A stretch of DNA of 64,000 nucleotides, from contig NZ_JALUXE010000027.1 in the NCBI RefSeq assembly GCF_027019125.1, forward strand, positions 62,001 through 126,000, given 5' to 3'. The position numbers and the translations under genes are program-made. Below the pieces are notes generated by a model. The model had not been told where the DNA came from. It saw nothing but the letters and a program-made list of their open reading frames with translations, and made no database searches. Shown one piece after another: positions 56,272 through 64,000 of the stretch (within the stretch, counting starts at the first letter, position 1; every line of letters starts with the position of its first letter). This stretch comes from Roseovarius sp. GTDB lineage: Bacteria; Pseudomonadota; Alphaproteobacteria; Rhodobacterales; Rhodobacteraceae.

Positions 56272-58035
56272 ATGGATCAAACAACACTCAATATCATCGT
56301 CGTGGGTCTCAGCTTTGCGCTCTATTTCGGGATCGCAATCTGGGCCAAGGCGGGATCGACGGCGGAATTCTACGCGGCTGGACGCGGCGTGAACCCGGTC
56401 GTCAACGGGATGGCCACGGCGGCGGACTGGATGTCGGCGGCTTCGTTCATCTCGATGGCAGGCCTTATCGCCTTTGTCGGCTACAACAACTCGACCTTCC
56501 TCATGGGCTGGACGGGCGGTTACGTGCTGATGGCCATGCTGCTTGCGCCCTATCTGCGCAAGTTCGGCAAGTTCACGGTGCCCGAGTTCGTGGGCGACCG
56601 TTTTTACAGCAACAAGGCCCGCGTCGTGGCTGTGATCGCGCTCATCACCATGTCGGTGACCTACGTGATCGGTCAGATGGCGGGTGCCGGTGTGGCCTTC
56701 TCGCGCTTCCTCGAAGTGGACAACACCACCGGCCTGCTGATCGCGTCTGGTGTGGTTTTCGTCTACGCCGTTCTGGGCGGGATGAAGGGCATCACCTATA
56801 CGCAGGTGGCACAGTATTGCGTTCTGATCATCGCCTACACCATTCCGGCGATCTTCATCTCGCTGCAACTGACGGGCAAGGTTCTGCCGCAGTTGGGTCT
56901 GTTCGCCGAGCATACCGCGTCGGGCCAGTATCTGCTTGTTACCCTGGACGGTCTGCTGAACGATCTGGGCTTTAACCAGTACACCACCGGGTCGAGCCCG
57001 TGGCTGATGGCGCTGTTCACCCTGTCGCTGATGATCGGCACCGCCGGTCTGCCGCACGTGATCATCCGCTTCTTCACCGTTCCCAAAGTGTCTGACGCAC
57101 GTTGGTCGGCAGGTTGGGCGCTGGTCTTTATTGCGCTGCTGTATCTCACCGCTCCGGCTGTGGGGGCAATGGCGCGCCTGAACATCATGACCACCATGTG
57201 GCCGAATGGCGTTCAGGGCGAAGCTGTGGCTGTGGACGATCTGCCGGACTGGTTCCGCACCTGGTCGACCACCGGTCTGCTGGCTGTGGAAGACAAGAAC
57301 GGCGACGGCAAGATCCAGTACTACAACGACAAGTCCGAAGCGATGACCGCACTTGCGGCCGAGCGTGGCTGGCAGGGCAACGAGCTTGTGACGTTCAACC
57401 GTGACATCCTCGTGCTGGCCAACCCCGAAATCGCCGGTCTGCCGGGTTGGGTGATCGCGCTTATCGCCGCAGGTGGTATCGCGGCGGCCCTTTCGACGGC
57501 GGCTGGTCTGCTCCTGGCCATTTCCTCGGCCGTGAGCCACGACCTGATCAAATCGACGATCAATCCCAACATCTCGGAAAAAGGCGAGCTTCTGGCCGCC
57601 CGTATCTCGATGGCGGTGGCGATCGTGGTGGCGACCTATCTGGGCCTCAACCCTCCGGGCTTTGCGGCGCAGGTGGTGGCACTGGCCTTTGGTCTGGCGG
57701 CAGCCTCGCTCTTCCCGACGCTGATGATGGGCATCTTCTCGAAGCGCATCAACTCGGCAGGGGCAACCGCGGGCATGCTGGCCGGTCTGCTCTCGACCAC
57801 GCTCTACCTGTTCCTCTACCTGGGCTGGTTCTTCATCCCGGAAACGAACATGCTGACCGCGGATCAGTACCTCTTCGGTATTCCGCCGACCCATTTCGGC
57901 CCGATTGGCGCAGTGCTGAACTTTGCTGTTGCCTATGTCGTGTCGAGCATGACGGCAGAACCGCCGCAGGAGATCCAGGACCTCGTCGAAAGCGTGCGTA
58001 TTCCGCGCGGTGCCGGTGCGGCCACGGGTCACTGA
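56272..58035 (+). CDS. Sodium:solute symporter (VC_2705 family, acetate-type)
   Basis: 587 residues, about 13 membrane helices, SSS family. Conserved: FYAAGRGVNPVVNGMATAADWMSAASFISMAGLIAF, VPEFVGDRFY, GGMKGITYTQVAQYCVLIIAYTIPAIF and AAALSTAAGLLLAISSAVSHDLIK. A soluble insertion (about 315-375) is typical of this subfamily. Location after acs, adk and DUF4212 suggests acetate or another short-chain monocarboxylate as substrate. Confidence 0.93.
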   Translation: MDQTTLNIIVVGLSFALYFGIAIWAKAGSTAEFYAAGRGVNPVVNGMATAADWMSAASFISMAGLIAFVGYNNSTFLMGWTGGYVLMAMLLAPYLRKFGKFTVPEFVGDRFYSNKARVVAVIALITMSVTYVIGQMAGAGVAFSRFLEVDNTTGLLIASGVVFVYAVLGGMKGITYTQVAQYCVLIIAYTIPAIFISLQLTGKVLPQLGLFAEHTASGQYLLVTLDGLLNDLGFNQYTTGSSPWLMALFTLSLMIGTAGLPHVIIRFFTVPKVSDARWSAGWALVFIALLYLTAPAVGAMARLNIMTTMWPNGVQGEAVAVDDLPDWFRTWSTTGLLAVEDKNGDGKIQYYNDKSEAMTALAAERGWQGNELVTFNRDILVLANPEIAGLPGWVIALIAAGGIAAALSTAAGLLLAISSAVSHDLIKSTINPNISEKGELLAARISMAVAIVVATYLGLNPPGFAAQVVALAFGLAAASLFPTLMMGIFSKRINSAGATAGMLAGLLSTTLYLFLYLGWFFIPETNMLTADQYLFGIPPTHFGPIGAVLNFAVAYVVSSMTAEPPQEIQDLVESVRIPRGAGAATGH

Positions 58036-58047
58036 GACCTCAAAGGA

Positions 58048-58077
58048 CAGGGGCGGCGTGTGCCGCCCCTGTTTCCC
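58048..58077 (+). terminator. Terminator after the symporter gene
   Basis: A perfect 10-bp G/C-rich stem (CAGGGGCGGC / GCCGCCCCTG, 4-base loop at 58058-58061) 12 bases after the symporter stop, followed by TTTCCC. The T-run is short; probably partial termination before the signalling genes. Confidence 0.65.
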
Positions 58078-58151
58078 TACCGCCCGCCGATATTCCGGTA
58101 ACCGGGTGCTTTTAGGTGATTTTCCCCCAAGTCCCAGGAGAGCCGCGCCCG

Positions 58152-59990
58152 ATGAGCGACGTCAAACCCGATCCCATTGACAGCCTGACCCGCCATGCGC
58201 CGTTTTCCGGTTTGCCGCATGCGTTGCGCAGTGCGCTGGCCCCCAAGCTGGCGCGGGTGAACTTGGCGCAGGGGGTGGTGCTGTTCGAGAAGGGCGCGCC
58301 GCTGGCCGGGCTTTACGTGGTCGAGACAGGCGGGCTCGATATCGAGACAGGTCATGCCGACCTGGTGTCGCACCGGGGGCCGGGCGACATCATGGGCGAG
58401 CGCGGTCTCTTGCGGGATGGTAACGCGCTCTTGACGGCGCGGGCGTCGGCGCCGTCCGAGTTGATCGTCGTGCCGCGCGAGGCGTTTCTCGACCTGATGG
58501 AGCAGTCGGACGAGATTGCGCGCTGGTTCGCGCGGGCGCGGCCGACGGCGCAGGGCGACGACGGCCCCTATGCCACGGGTCTGACCGCGCTTCAGGTGTC
58601 GGACCTCATGACCGCCACGCCGATCACCTGCGGGCCAGAGGCCACGGTCAAGGATGTGGCGCGGCTGATGCGGGATAACGTGATTTCCTCTGTCGTGGTG
58701 ATGGAGGGCGCGCGCCTGGCGGGGATCATCACGGTGCGCGATCTGGCCAACAAGGTGTTGGCCGAAGGGCTGAGCGGGGATGTCAGCGTGGCGCAGGTGA
58801 TGACGCCGGACCCGGTGACAATCGAGCCTGGGCGGCTGGGCCTTGATGCGCTGATGCTCTTGTCGGACCTCAAGGTCAATCACCTGCCGGTGGCGCAGGG
58901 GGGGCGGGTGCTGGGCATGATCGGCAAGACCGATCTCTTTCGCCAACAGGCCGCCACGGCGAGCCATATGGTGGCCGATATTGCCAGTGCCGAGGCGCCC
59001 GAGGACATGGCGCAGGTCATGGAGCGGGTGCCGATGCTGTTGGTGCAGCTGGTGCAGGCCGGGGTGCGGCCGCAGTCGATCACGCGGCGGATCACCGATA
59101 TTACCGATGCGATCACCCGACGTCTGTTGCGGCTGGCGGAGGTCAAGCTTGGCCCCGCCCCGGTGCCCTATCTCTGGGCGGCCTGCGGCAGCCAGGGGCG
59201 GCGCGAGCAGACGGGGGTGAGCGATCAGGACAATTGCCTGATCCTCGACGACAGTTTCCAGCCCGAGCATGACGCCTATTTCGCGGCGCTGGCCAAGTTT
59301 GTCAGCGACGGGCTGAACACCTGCGGGTTCTTTTATTGCCCTGGCGACATGATGGCGACCAATCCGCGCTGGCGACAGCCGCGCCGGGTGTGGCGCAGCT
59401 ATTTCGCGGGCTGGATCGCGCAGCCGGACACCGAGGCGCAGATGCTGGCGTCGGTCATGTTCGATCTGCGGGCGATTGCGGGGGAGACCGCGCTCTTTGA
59501 CGATTTGCAGGCCGAGGTGCTGGCAAGCGCGCGCAAGAATTCGATCTTTGTCGCGCATATGGTGTCCAATTCTCTCAAGCATACGGTGCCTTTGGGGCTG
59601 TTGCGCGGTTTTGCCCTGATCCGGTCGGGCGAGCACAAGAACACGATTGACCTCAAGCATTCGGGCGTGGTGCCGGTGGTTGATCTGGGGCGGATCTATG
59701 CGCTCTTGGGATCGCTCGAGGTGGCGGGCACGCGCGAGCGGATCACGAGCGCGCGGGCGGGCGCCGTCATTTCCGAGACTGGCGCACGGGATTTGCTGGA
59801 TGCCTATGACCTGATCGCGGAAACGCGCCTGCGGCATCAGGCGGCGCGTATCCGCGCCGGGCGCAGCCCGGACAATTTCATGGCCCCTGCCGATCTGTCG
59901 GACCTTGAGCGCAATCACCTGCGGGATGCGTTCATGGTGGTCAAGACCATGCAATCCGCCATCGGACAATCCAGAGGAGCACCGGGATAA
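58152..59990 (+). CDS. cNMP-binding/CBS/DUF294 putative nucleotidyltransferase
   Basis: 612 residues in three parts: a cyclic-nucleotide-binding-like domain (about 15-130, NLAQGVVLFEKGAPLAGLYVVETGGLDIE), a CBS pair (about 150-275, VSDLMTATPITCGPEATVKDVARLMRDNVISSVVVME; AQVMTPDPVTIEPGRLGLDALMLLSDLKVNHLPVAQGGRVLGMIGKTDL), then DUF294 nucleotidyltransferase with ACGSQGRREQTGVSDQDNCLIL and its C-terminal helical region. Relatives accompany acetate symporters and DnaQ-like exonucleases in gammaproteobacteria. Likely a regulator of uptake, linked to energy state through CBS; its target is unknown. Confidence 0.92.
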   Translation: MSDVKPDPIDSLTRHAPFSGLPHALRSALAPKLARVNLAQGVVLFEKGAPLAGLYVVETGGLDIETGHADLVSHRGPGDIMGERGLLRDGNALLTARASAPSELIVVPREAFLDLMEQSDEIARWFARARPTAQGDDGPYATGLTALQVSDLMTATPITCGPEATVKDVARLMRDNVISSVVVMEGARLAGIITVRDLANKVLAEGLSGDVSVAQVMTPDPVTIEPGRLGLDALMLLSDLKVNHLPVAQGGRVLGMIGKTDLFRQQAATASHMVADIASAEAPEDMAQVMERVPMLLVQLVQAGVRPQSITRRITDITDAITRRLLRLAEVKLGPAPVPYLWAACGSQGRREQTGVSDQDNCLILDDSFQPEHDAYFAALAKFVSDGLNTCGFFYCPGDMMATNPRWRQPRRVWRSYFAGWIAQPDTEAQMLASVMFDLRAIAGETALFDDLQAEVLASARKNSIFVAHMVSNSLKHTVPLGLLRGFALIRSGEHKNTIDLKHSGVVPVVDLGRIYALLGSLEVAGTRERITSARAGAVISETGARDLLDAYDLIAETRLRHQAARIRAGRSPDNFMAPADLSDLERNHLRDAFMVVKTMQSAIGQSRGAPG

Positions 59991-59993
59991 CTT

Positions 59994-60500
59994 ATGTTTT
60001 TGGAATTGATCGCCACTTTCGCTGTTGGCATCGGCGCAGCCGGTATCGCCCTGGTCCTTGGGCATCTCAGCCGGGGCCGTTTGCCGCGCTACACCGCGCC
60101 CTTCGCGGCGGGGATCGCGATGCTGTGCTATGTGGTCTGGTCGGAATACACCTGGGCGGATCGCACGCTCGGCACCCTGCCCGACAGTGTTGAGGTGATC
60201 AGCGCGGTGGAAGAAAGCAAGCCGTGGAGGCCCTGGACCTATGTCGTGCCGCAGGTCACGCGGATGATGGTGCTGGACCGCGCCGGGGTGCAGACCAATC
60301 CGGCAGCCCCCGAGATCCTGTTGGCGGATATTTATCTCTTTGGGCGGTGGGCCGCGCCGATGATGCGCCCGCAACTGGTGGATTGCGCCAAGGCGGCGCG
60401 CGCCGATGTGAGCGAGGCGGCGCTGGCCGATCCGGCACAGGCCGAGTGGCTGGCCGTGGGGTTGGAGGACCCGGTGATCGCGGCGCTCTGCCAAAGCTAA
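59994..60500 (+). CDS. Small membrane protein of unknown function
   Basis: 168 residues with two N-terminal membrane helices (LELIATFAVGIGAAGIALVLGHLS and YTAPFAAGIAMLCYVVWSEYTW) and a periplasmic or cytosolic C-terminal region (WTYVVPQVTRMMVLDRAGVQTNPAAPEILLADIYLFGRWAAPMMRPQLVDCAK). Seen as a conserved companion of the DUF294 and exonuclease genes; otherwise unrecognised. Three bases after the DUF294 gene. Confidence 0.82.
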   Translation: MFLELIATFAVGIGAAGIALVLGHLSRGRLPRYTAPFAAGIAMLCYVVWSEYTWADRTLGTLPDSVEVISAVEESKPWRPWTYVVPQVTRMMVLDRAGVQTNPAAPEILLADIYLFGRWAAPMMRPQLVDCAKAARADVSEAALADPAQAEWLAVGLEDPVIAALCQS

Positions 60501-60530
60501 GTCAGTGGTAACCGGGAGAGGAGGCCCGTC

Positions 60531-60914
60531 ATGCCTGAAAAAACCGTTCTGCTGGTTGAAGACGAGGACAATATCGCGCTCGCGCTCGAACATCTGATCG
60601 GGCGCGCGGGATACCGGCTGCGCCGGGTGGCCACGGGCAATGCCGCGCTGGAGGCGATGGCCGAGGATCGGCCTGATCTGGTGGTGCTGGATGTGATGCT
60701 GCCCGAGCGGTCGGGCTATGAGATTTGCCAGATGATCCGCGCCGATGCCACCCTCAAGGGGACCAAGGTGCTGATGATGACCGCAGGGGGGGGCGAGGTC
60801 GAGCGCCGCAAGGGGCTGGCGGTGGGGGCGGATGCCTTTATGACCAAGCCTTTCGCCACCGCTGATCTGACCGCGCAGATCGGGGCGTTGCTGGCCGGGG
60901 CGGATCATGATTGA
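60531..60914 (+). CDS. CheY-like response regulator without output domain
   Basis: 127 residues, a receiver domain only: acidic pocket in LLVEDEDN, phosphoacceptor Asp54 (VVLDVMLPERSGYE), Thr84 (MMTAGG) and Lys106 (FMTKPFA). All residues for phosphorylation are present. The next gene overlaps it by 8 bases and encodes a degenerate histidine kinase fused to an exonuclease, so the true kinase must be elsewhere. Confidence 0.94.
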   Translation: MPEKTVLLVEDEDNIALALEHLIGRAGYRLRRVATGNAALEAMAEDRPDLVVLDVMLPERSGYEICQMIRADATLKGTKVLMMTAGGGEVERRKGLAVGADAFMTKPFATADLTAQIGALLAGADHD

Positions 60915-62973
60915 GCGCCTGACGGCGCGTTTGGGTCTACGGCTGCGATTTGCGCTCTTCTTTGCCGCGCTTGCGCTGGGGGGCGCCGTGGTTATCGCGG
61001 GCGCGCTGTGGTTTGGTTACACGCGGGCGGGCGGGCCGCTGGATGGGTATGTGATCGGTGGCATGGTTGCGGCGCTGGGCGTGATGGGCTTGGCCGCCTG
61101 GATCGGGCTGCTGTTCGATGAGAACGTGGCCAAGCCCATTCTGGCGCTGGCCTCGGACCTGACGACGCGGGCGCGGGCCGATGTGGACTTGCAGATCGAC
61201 GAGGCGCAGGCCAAGCATCTGAGCACGCTGGCGCCCGCCGCCAATGCGATCAACGCGGCGCTGTCGGAGGCGCGGGCCGCACGGGCGCGGGCGGTCGAGC
61301 GGGAGACCGCACGGATTGCGCGCGAGAAGGCGCTCTTTGAGGCGCTCTTTCGCGATCTGGGCGAAGGGGCGGTGGTGGCCACGCCGGACAACCGCGTCAT
61401 GCTCTATAATCGCATGGCGCAAGAGCTGTTGGGCGAGATTGGTCTTGATCGTCCGCTGTCGAATGTCCTGCGCCCCGAGCCGATCATGGACGCGCTGTCG
61501 CGGATGCAGGAGGCGCGGGTACGCGGCCATATCGGGGCCGAGACATTCCTTGCGGCCTCTGCGAATGGCAAGCGGTTCCTCTTGGGGCGCGTCAGCCCGA
61601 TCCTGTCGGATGAGGAATTGTCGGGGCATGTGTTGATTTTCCGGGACGCGACCGAGGATCTGAGCGCGCATGCGCAGCAGGATCATCTGTTCAACACGCT
61701 CTTGGAGGGGGTGCGCCGACCGGCGGCCACCATTGGCGCGCTGCTGGATGTGTTGCAATCGGCGGATGATCTGCCGCCCGAGACCCGCGCAACGTTTCGC
61801 AAGGGGATCGAGGACGAGGTGGCGCGGCTCTTTGAGTGCCTGCGCGAGATGGGCGCGCAGCATGCCGGGGTCAAATCGCGGCGCTGGCCGATGTCGCCGG
61901 TTGCGGCGGCGCATGTGTTCGACGGGTTGAGCGTGCAGGCGCGGGTGCCGCTGAGCGTGGCGCGCAGCGAGGCGATGTTGAGTTGCGACGGTTTTGCCGT
62001 GACCACGCTCTTGGGCGGGTTGCTTGGGCATCTGGCCGAGGACGGCAGCCGCGACGGATTCAGCCTGAGCGCCGAGCAGGACGGGGCCGAAACGCGGCTG
62101 ATCCTGAGTTGGCAGGGGGAGGCGGTGACGGATGGGCAATTGACCGGCTGGCTCAAGGCGCCGCTGTCCACCGCCTATGGGGACTATTCCGGGCGCGATG
62201 CGCTGAGCGCGCATCAGACGGATGTCTGGGCCGAGGCAAGGGCCGGGGGGCACCGGATCGTGCTGCCGCTTGCCACCGCAGCCCCACCGCTACAGCCCGG
62301 CGATGCGCGGCCCGAGTTCTATGATTTCAACCTGCCAGAGGTGGCGGGCGGAGATCTGGCCGAACGTCCCCTGTCGGACCTGAGTTTCGTGGTGTTCGAC
62401 ACCGAAACCACCGGCCTCTCGCCGCGGGGGGGCGACGAGATCGTGCAGATTGCCGGGTTGCGGATCGTCAACGGGCGCATTCTGCGCGGCGAGAGCTTTG
62501 ACATGCTGGTCAATCCGGGCCGCCCGATTCCGCCTGCCTCGACGCGGGTGCATCATATCAGCGACGAGATGGTGCAGGGTGCTCCGGATATTGTCGAGGC
62601 TGGGCGGCGGTTTCACGATTTCTGTCAGGGCGCGGTGCTGGTGGCGCATAACGCGCCCTTCGATCTGGCGTTTTTGCGGCTCAAGGAAAAGGTCATCGGG
62701 CGGCGGTTCGACAATCCGGTGCTTTGCACCGTGTTGATGTCGGCGGGGCTCTTTGATCACAGCGGTCAGCATACGCTGGATGCGCTCTGCGAGCGGTTCG
62801 GGATCACCATCCCGCCCGAGGCGCGGCATACCGCGATGGGCGATACCGTGGCCACGGCCGAGGTATTCGTGCGGATGCTGGGCCTCTTGCAGGCCAAGGG
62901 TGTGACGACGCTCGGGGGGGCGATTGCCGAAGAGGGGCGCATGACCAAGATCCGCAAGGCGCAGAATTACTAA
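60907..62973 (+). CDS. Membrane pseudo-histidine-kinase fused to DnaQ-like 3'-5' exonuclease
   Basis: 688 residues. Two N-terminal membrane helices (about 14-38 and 46-69), a HAMP-like and coiled-coil stretch (70-140), a PAS-like domain (about 145-255), a DHp-like helix (LEGVRRPAATIGALLDVL, with Glu267 where the phospho-His should be) and a kinase-like region lacking the N-box Asn (FAVTTLLGGLLGHL). The C-terminal third is a complete DEDDh exonuclease: FDTETTGL (Asp498), VAHNAPFD (Asp586), and HTAMGD (His641, Asp646). So kinase activity is probably lost while nuclease activity is probably kept. It overlaps the response regulator gene by 8 bases. Confidence 0.9.
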   Translation: MIERLTARLGLRLRFALFFAALALGGAVVIAGALWFGYTRAGGPLDGYVIGGMVAALGVMGLAAWIGLLFDENVAKPILALASDLTTRARADVDLQIDEAQAKHLSTLAPAANAINAALSEARAARARAVERETARIAREKALFEALFRDLGEGAVVATPDNRVMLYNRMAQELLGEIGLDRPLSNVLRPEPIMDALSRMQEARVRGHIGAETFLAASANGKRFLLGRVSPILSDEELSGHVLIFRDATEDLSAHAQQDHLFNTLLEGVRRPAATIGALLDVLQSADDLPPETRATFRKGIEDEVARLFECLREMGAQHAGVKSRRWPMSPVAAAHVFDGLSVQARVPLSVARSEAMLSCDGFAVTTLLGGLLGHLAEDGSRDGFSLSAEQDGAETRLILSWQGEAVTDGQLTGWLKAPLSTAYGDYSGRDALSAHQTDVWAEARAGGHRIVLPLATAAPPLQPGDARPEFYDFNLPEVAGGDLAERPLSDLSFVVFDTETTGLSPRGGDEIVQIAGLRIVNGRILRGESFDMLVNPGRPIPPASTRVHHISDEMVQGAPDIVEAGRRFHDFCQGAVLVAHNAPFDLAFLRLKEKVIGRRFDNPVLCTVLMSAGLFDHSGQHTLDALCERFGITIPPEARHTAMGDTVATAEVFVRMLGLLQAKGVTTLGGAIAEEGRMTKIRKAQNY

Positions 62974-63045
62974 GAACCGCGTGGCGTTGGGGCATTTTGG
63001 CGCTGAGCCCTTGGCAATCTGTCGTCCCTGACCGATATGGGGCGC

Positions 63046-63345
63046 ATGGGACACAAGATTGCGACCTGTTCATATTGCGGCACGCGGGCGGTTCTGGTGC
63101 TGGACCGGGCCCGGCATGAGCTGGCCTGTTCGCGCTGTGGCGCGCCGCTGCACGAAATGAAGGCGATGCCCGCGCGCGAACGGGGCGCCGCGCGGCCCAA
63201 GGCGCGGCCCATGACGCTGCCCCGGCAGGAGTATGGGCCCGAGCGGCAAGCCCCTGAGCGCGCGCGGAAATCCAAGCCGCGCAAAGGGTTTGGGCGGCGG
63301 ATGCTGGAAGAGATCTGGGACGCGGTCGAGGACATTTTCGACTGA
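63046..63345 (+). CDS. Small zinc-ribbon protein of unknown function
   Basis: 99 residues with an N-terminal zinc ribbon (CSYCGTRA and CSRCGAPL) followed by a basic, proline-rich linker and an acidic helix (RMLEEIWDAVEDIFD). No function recognised. Start ATG 63046 is preferred (TGGGG site); ATG 63037 is an alternative. Reading frame is well conserved in composition with its neighbours. Confidence 0.72.
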   Translation: MGHKIATCSYCGTRAVLVLDRARHELACSRCGAPLHEMKAMPARERGAARPKARPMTLPRQEYGPERQAPERARKSKPRKGFGRRMLEEIWDAVEDIFD

Positions 63346-63409
63346 AGCCGCGGCGATGACGCGCGATCAAGGGCAGTCACAGGTATATTACAAACCCTTT
63401 ATATCCTGA

Positions 63410-63517
63410 GATTCGGACCTACATCTGTCCCAGAGGCGTCGATACGGAACATTGATGCCTTTTATCACTGTCCCTCGTTCCGCGACTTGCGCCCAAGTTT
63501 GACTTGGGCGCTTTTTT
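63410..63517 (+). ncRNA. Possible small RNA ending at a strong terminator
   Basis: A ~105-base stretch without an ORF lies between the zinc-ribbon gene and the CoA-binding gene. A candidate -10 (TATATC, 63400-63405) and weak -35 (GTCACA, 63376-63381, 18-base spacing) precede it. It ends at an excellent intrinsic terminator. It could equally be the 3' untranslated end of the upstream gene. Confidence 0.35.
63489..63517 (+). terminator. Strong rho-independent terminator
   Basis: A perfect 10-bp stem GCGCCCAAGT / ACTTGGGCGC with loop TTG, followed by TTTTTT. The best terminator in the window. It lies 144 bases after the zinc-ribbon gene and before the CoA-binding gene. Confidence 0.9.
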
Positions 63518-63545
63518 CTGCGCGCTATCCGTGGTTCATAGGGGC

Positions 63546-64000
63546 ATGAGCGAAGAGTATAGCGATTCCCATCTGCGCGAGATCCTGACCCGCACCCGGC
63601 GTGTGGCGGTGGTTGGCGTGTCGATGAACCCCGTGCGCCCGAGTTACTATGTGGCGCGTTACCTCAGTCTCAAGAGATACGAGGTGGTGCCGGTCAATCC
63701 GGGCCATGCCGGTGAGCGGCTCTTTGGTCAAACGGTGGTGGCGGGGCTGCGCGATATTGTGGGGCCGGTCGATATGATCGACATTTTCCGCAGGTCCGAG
63801 CATGTCGGCCCTATCGTGGAAGAGGCGCTGGAGGTGCTGCCGGGGCTGCGCACGGTCTGGATGCAGATCGGGGTTGAAAATGCGGAGGCTGCGGCACTGG
63901 CGCGGGCGCGGGGGGTCGATGTGGTGATGAACCGTTGCCCCAAGATCGAATATCAGCGCCTCTTTGGCGAGTTGCGCATGGGCGGGTTCAATACCGGCGT
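63546..64000 (+). CDS. CoA-binding protein, 3' end missing
   Basis: The first 151 residues of a protein cut by the window edge. Pattern of the YccU/CoA_binding family: VAVVGVSMNPVRPSYYVARYL, YEVVPVNPGHAGERLFGQTV, VDMIDIFRRSEHVGPIVEEAL, VWMQIGVENAEAAALARARGVDVVMNRCPKIEYQRL. Related to the CoA-binding part of succinyl-CoA synthetase-like proteins. Role unknown. Confidence 0.92.
   Translation, partial: MSEEYSDSHLREILTRTRRVAVVGVSMNPVRPSYYVARYLSLKRYEVVPVNPGHAGERLFGQTVVAGLRDIVGPVDMIDIFRRSEHVGPIVEEALEVLPGLRTVWMQIGVENAEAAALARARGVDVVMNRCPKIEYQRLFGELRMGGFNTG

Noticed and set aside
58077-60908. A 943-codon open frame on the minus strand
   Set aside because: It lies opposite the DUF294, membrane protein and receiver genes, all of which have clear motifs. 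Its translation is rich in Arg, His and Gln with no recognisable domain, as expected for a high-GC antisense frame.

Overview
The window is 64 kb of high-GC, densely packed chromosome. Its gene content points to an alphaproteobacterium of the Rhodobacterales, most likely a marine Roseobacter-type organism. Evidence for this is the TRAP and TAXI transporters, a DUF484-xerC pair, a SitABCD-type metal importer, and bchE/bchJ of bacteriochlorophyll synthesis with PpsR- and FnrL-type operators. No rRNA, tRNA, CRISPR array, insertion sequence, prophage or integrative element was seen. The region reads as ordinary core chromosome with a few accessory modules.

Layout. 1-5.7 kb: the end of a TRAP dctM gene, an IclR regulator, hemF, a short-chain dehydrogenase lacking its catalytic Lys, an RsmC-like methyltransferase, clpS and an SRAP/HMCES protein. 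5.7-7.0 kb: a three-gene cobalt-type nitrile hydratase whose beta subunit is split in two, as in thiocyanate hydrolase. 7.0-10.5 kb: an isolated fliG-like gene and rnr. 10.5-15.7 kb: an overlapping operon of a lytic transglycosylase, two half-size PqiA proteins, PqiB and PqiC. 15.8-21.3 kb: katG, then an operon of acyl-CoA ligase, phosphotransferase and hotdog thioesterase. 21.3-25.3 kb: sitABCD-type Mn/Fe importer with a Fur-family box over its promoter. 25.3-33.8 kb: surface polysaccharide genes (WecG-type transferase, Gfo/Idh oxidoreductase, epimerase, GT4, GT2, a Gfo/Idh-epimerase fusion, and a CpsD-like kinase with a Pro-Glu repeat). 33.8-39.3 kb: xerC, DUF484, a methyltransferase and a TAXI-TRAP transporter.

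39.4-44.7 kb: hutG and hutF (divergent), a protein resembling a catalytically dead M48 peptidase, uraD and uraH (divergent), and a YmdB-type phosphoesterase. 44.8-49.7 kb: an SLC13 permease, then bchE-bchJ facing yebC. The bchE-yebC gap has a PpsR box overlapping an FnrL box, which predicts repression in air and activation without oxygen. 49.8-52.8 kb: DUF305, a small unknown protein and uvrB. 53.3-63.0 kb: an acetate module of acs, adk, DUF4212, sodium/acetate-type symporter, DUF294/CBS/cNMP protein, a small membrane protein, a CheY-like regulator, and a membrane protein joining a degenerate histidine kinase to an intact DnaQ-like exonuclease. 63.0-64.0 kb: a zinc-ribbon protein, a possible small RNA with a strong terminator, and the start of a CoA-binding protein.

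The observations most worth follow-up are the pseudokinase-exonuclease fusion in the acetate locus, the split nitrile hydratase, the isolated bchEJ with its overlapping operators, and the Gfo/Idh-epimerase fusion. All functions are assigned by reading motifs and recalling families; no database search was run.
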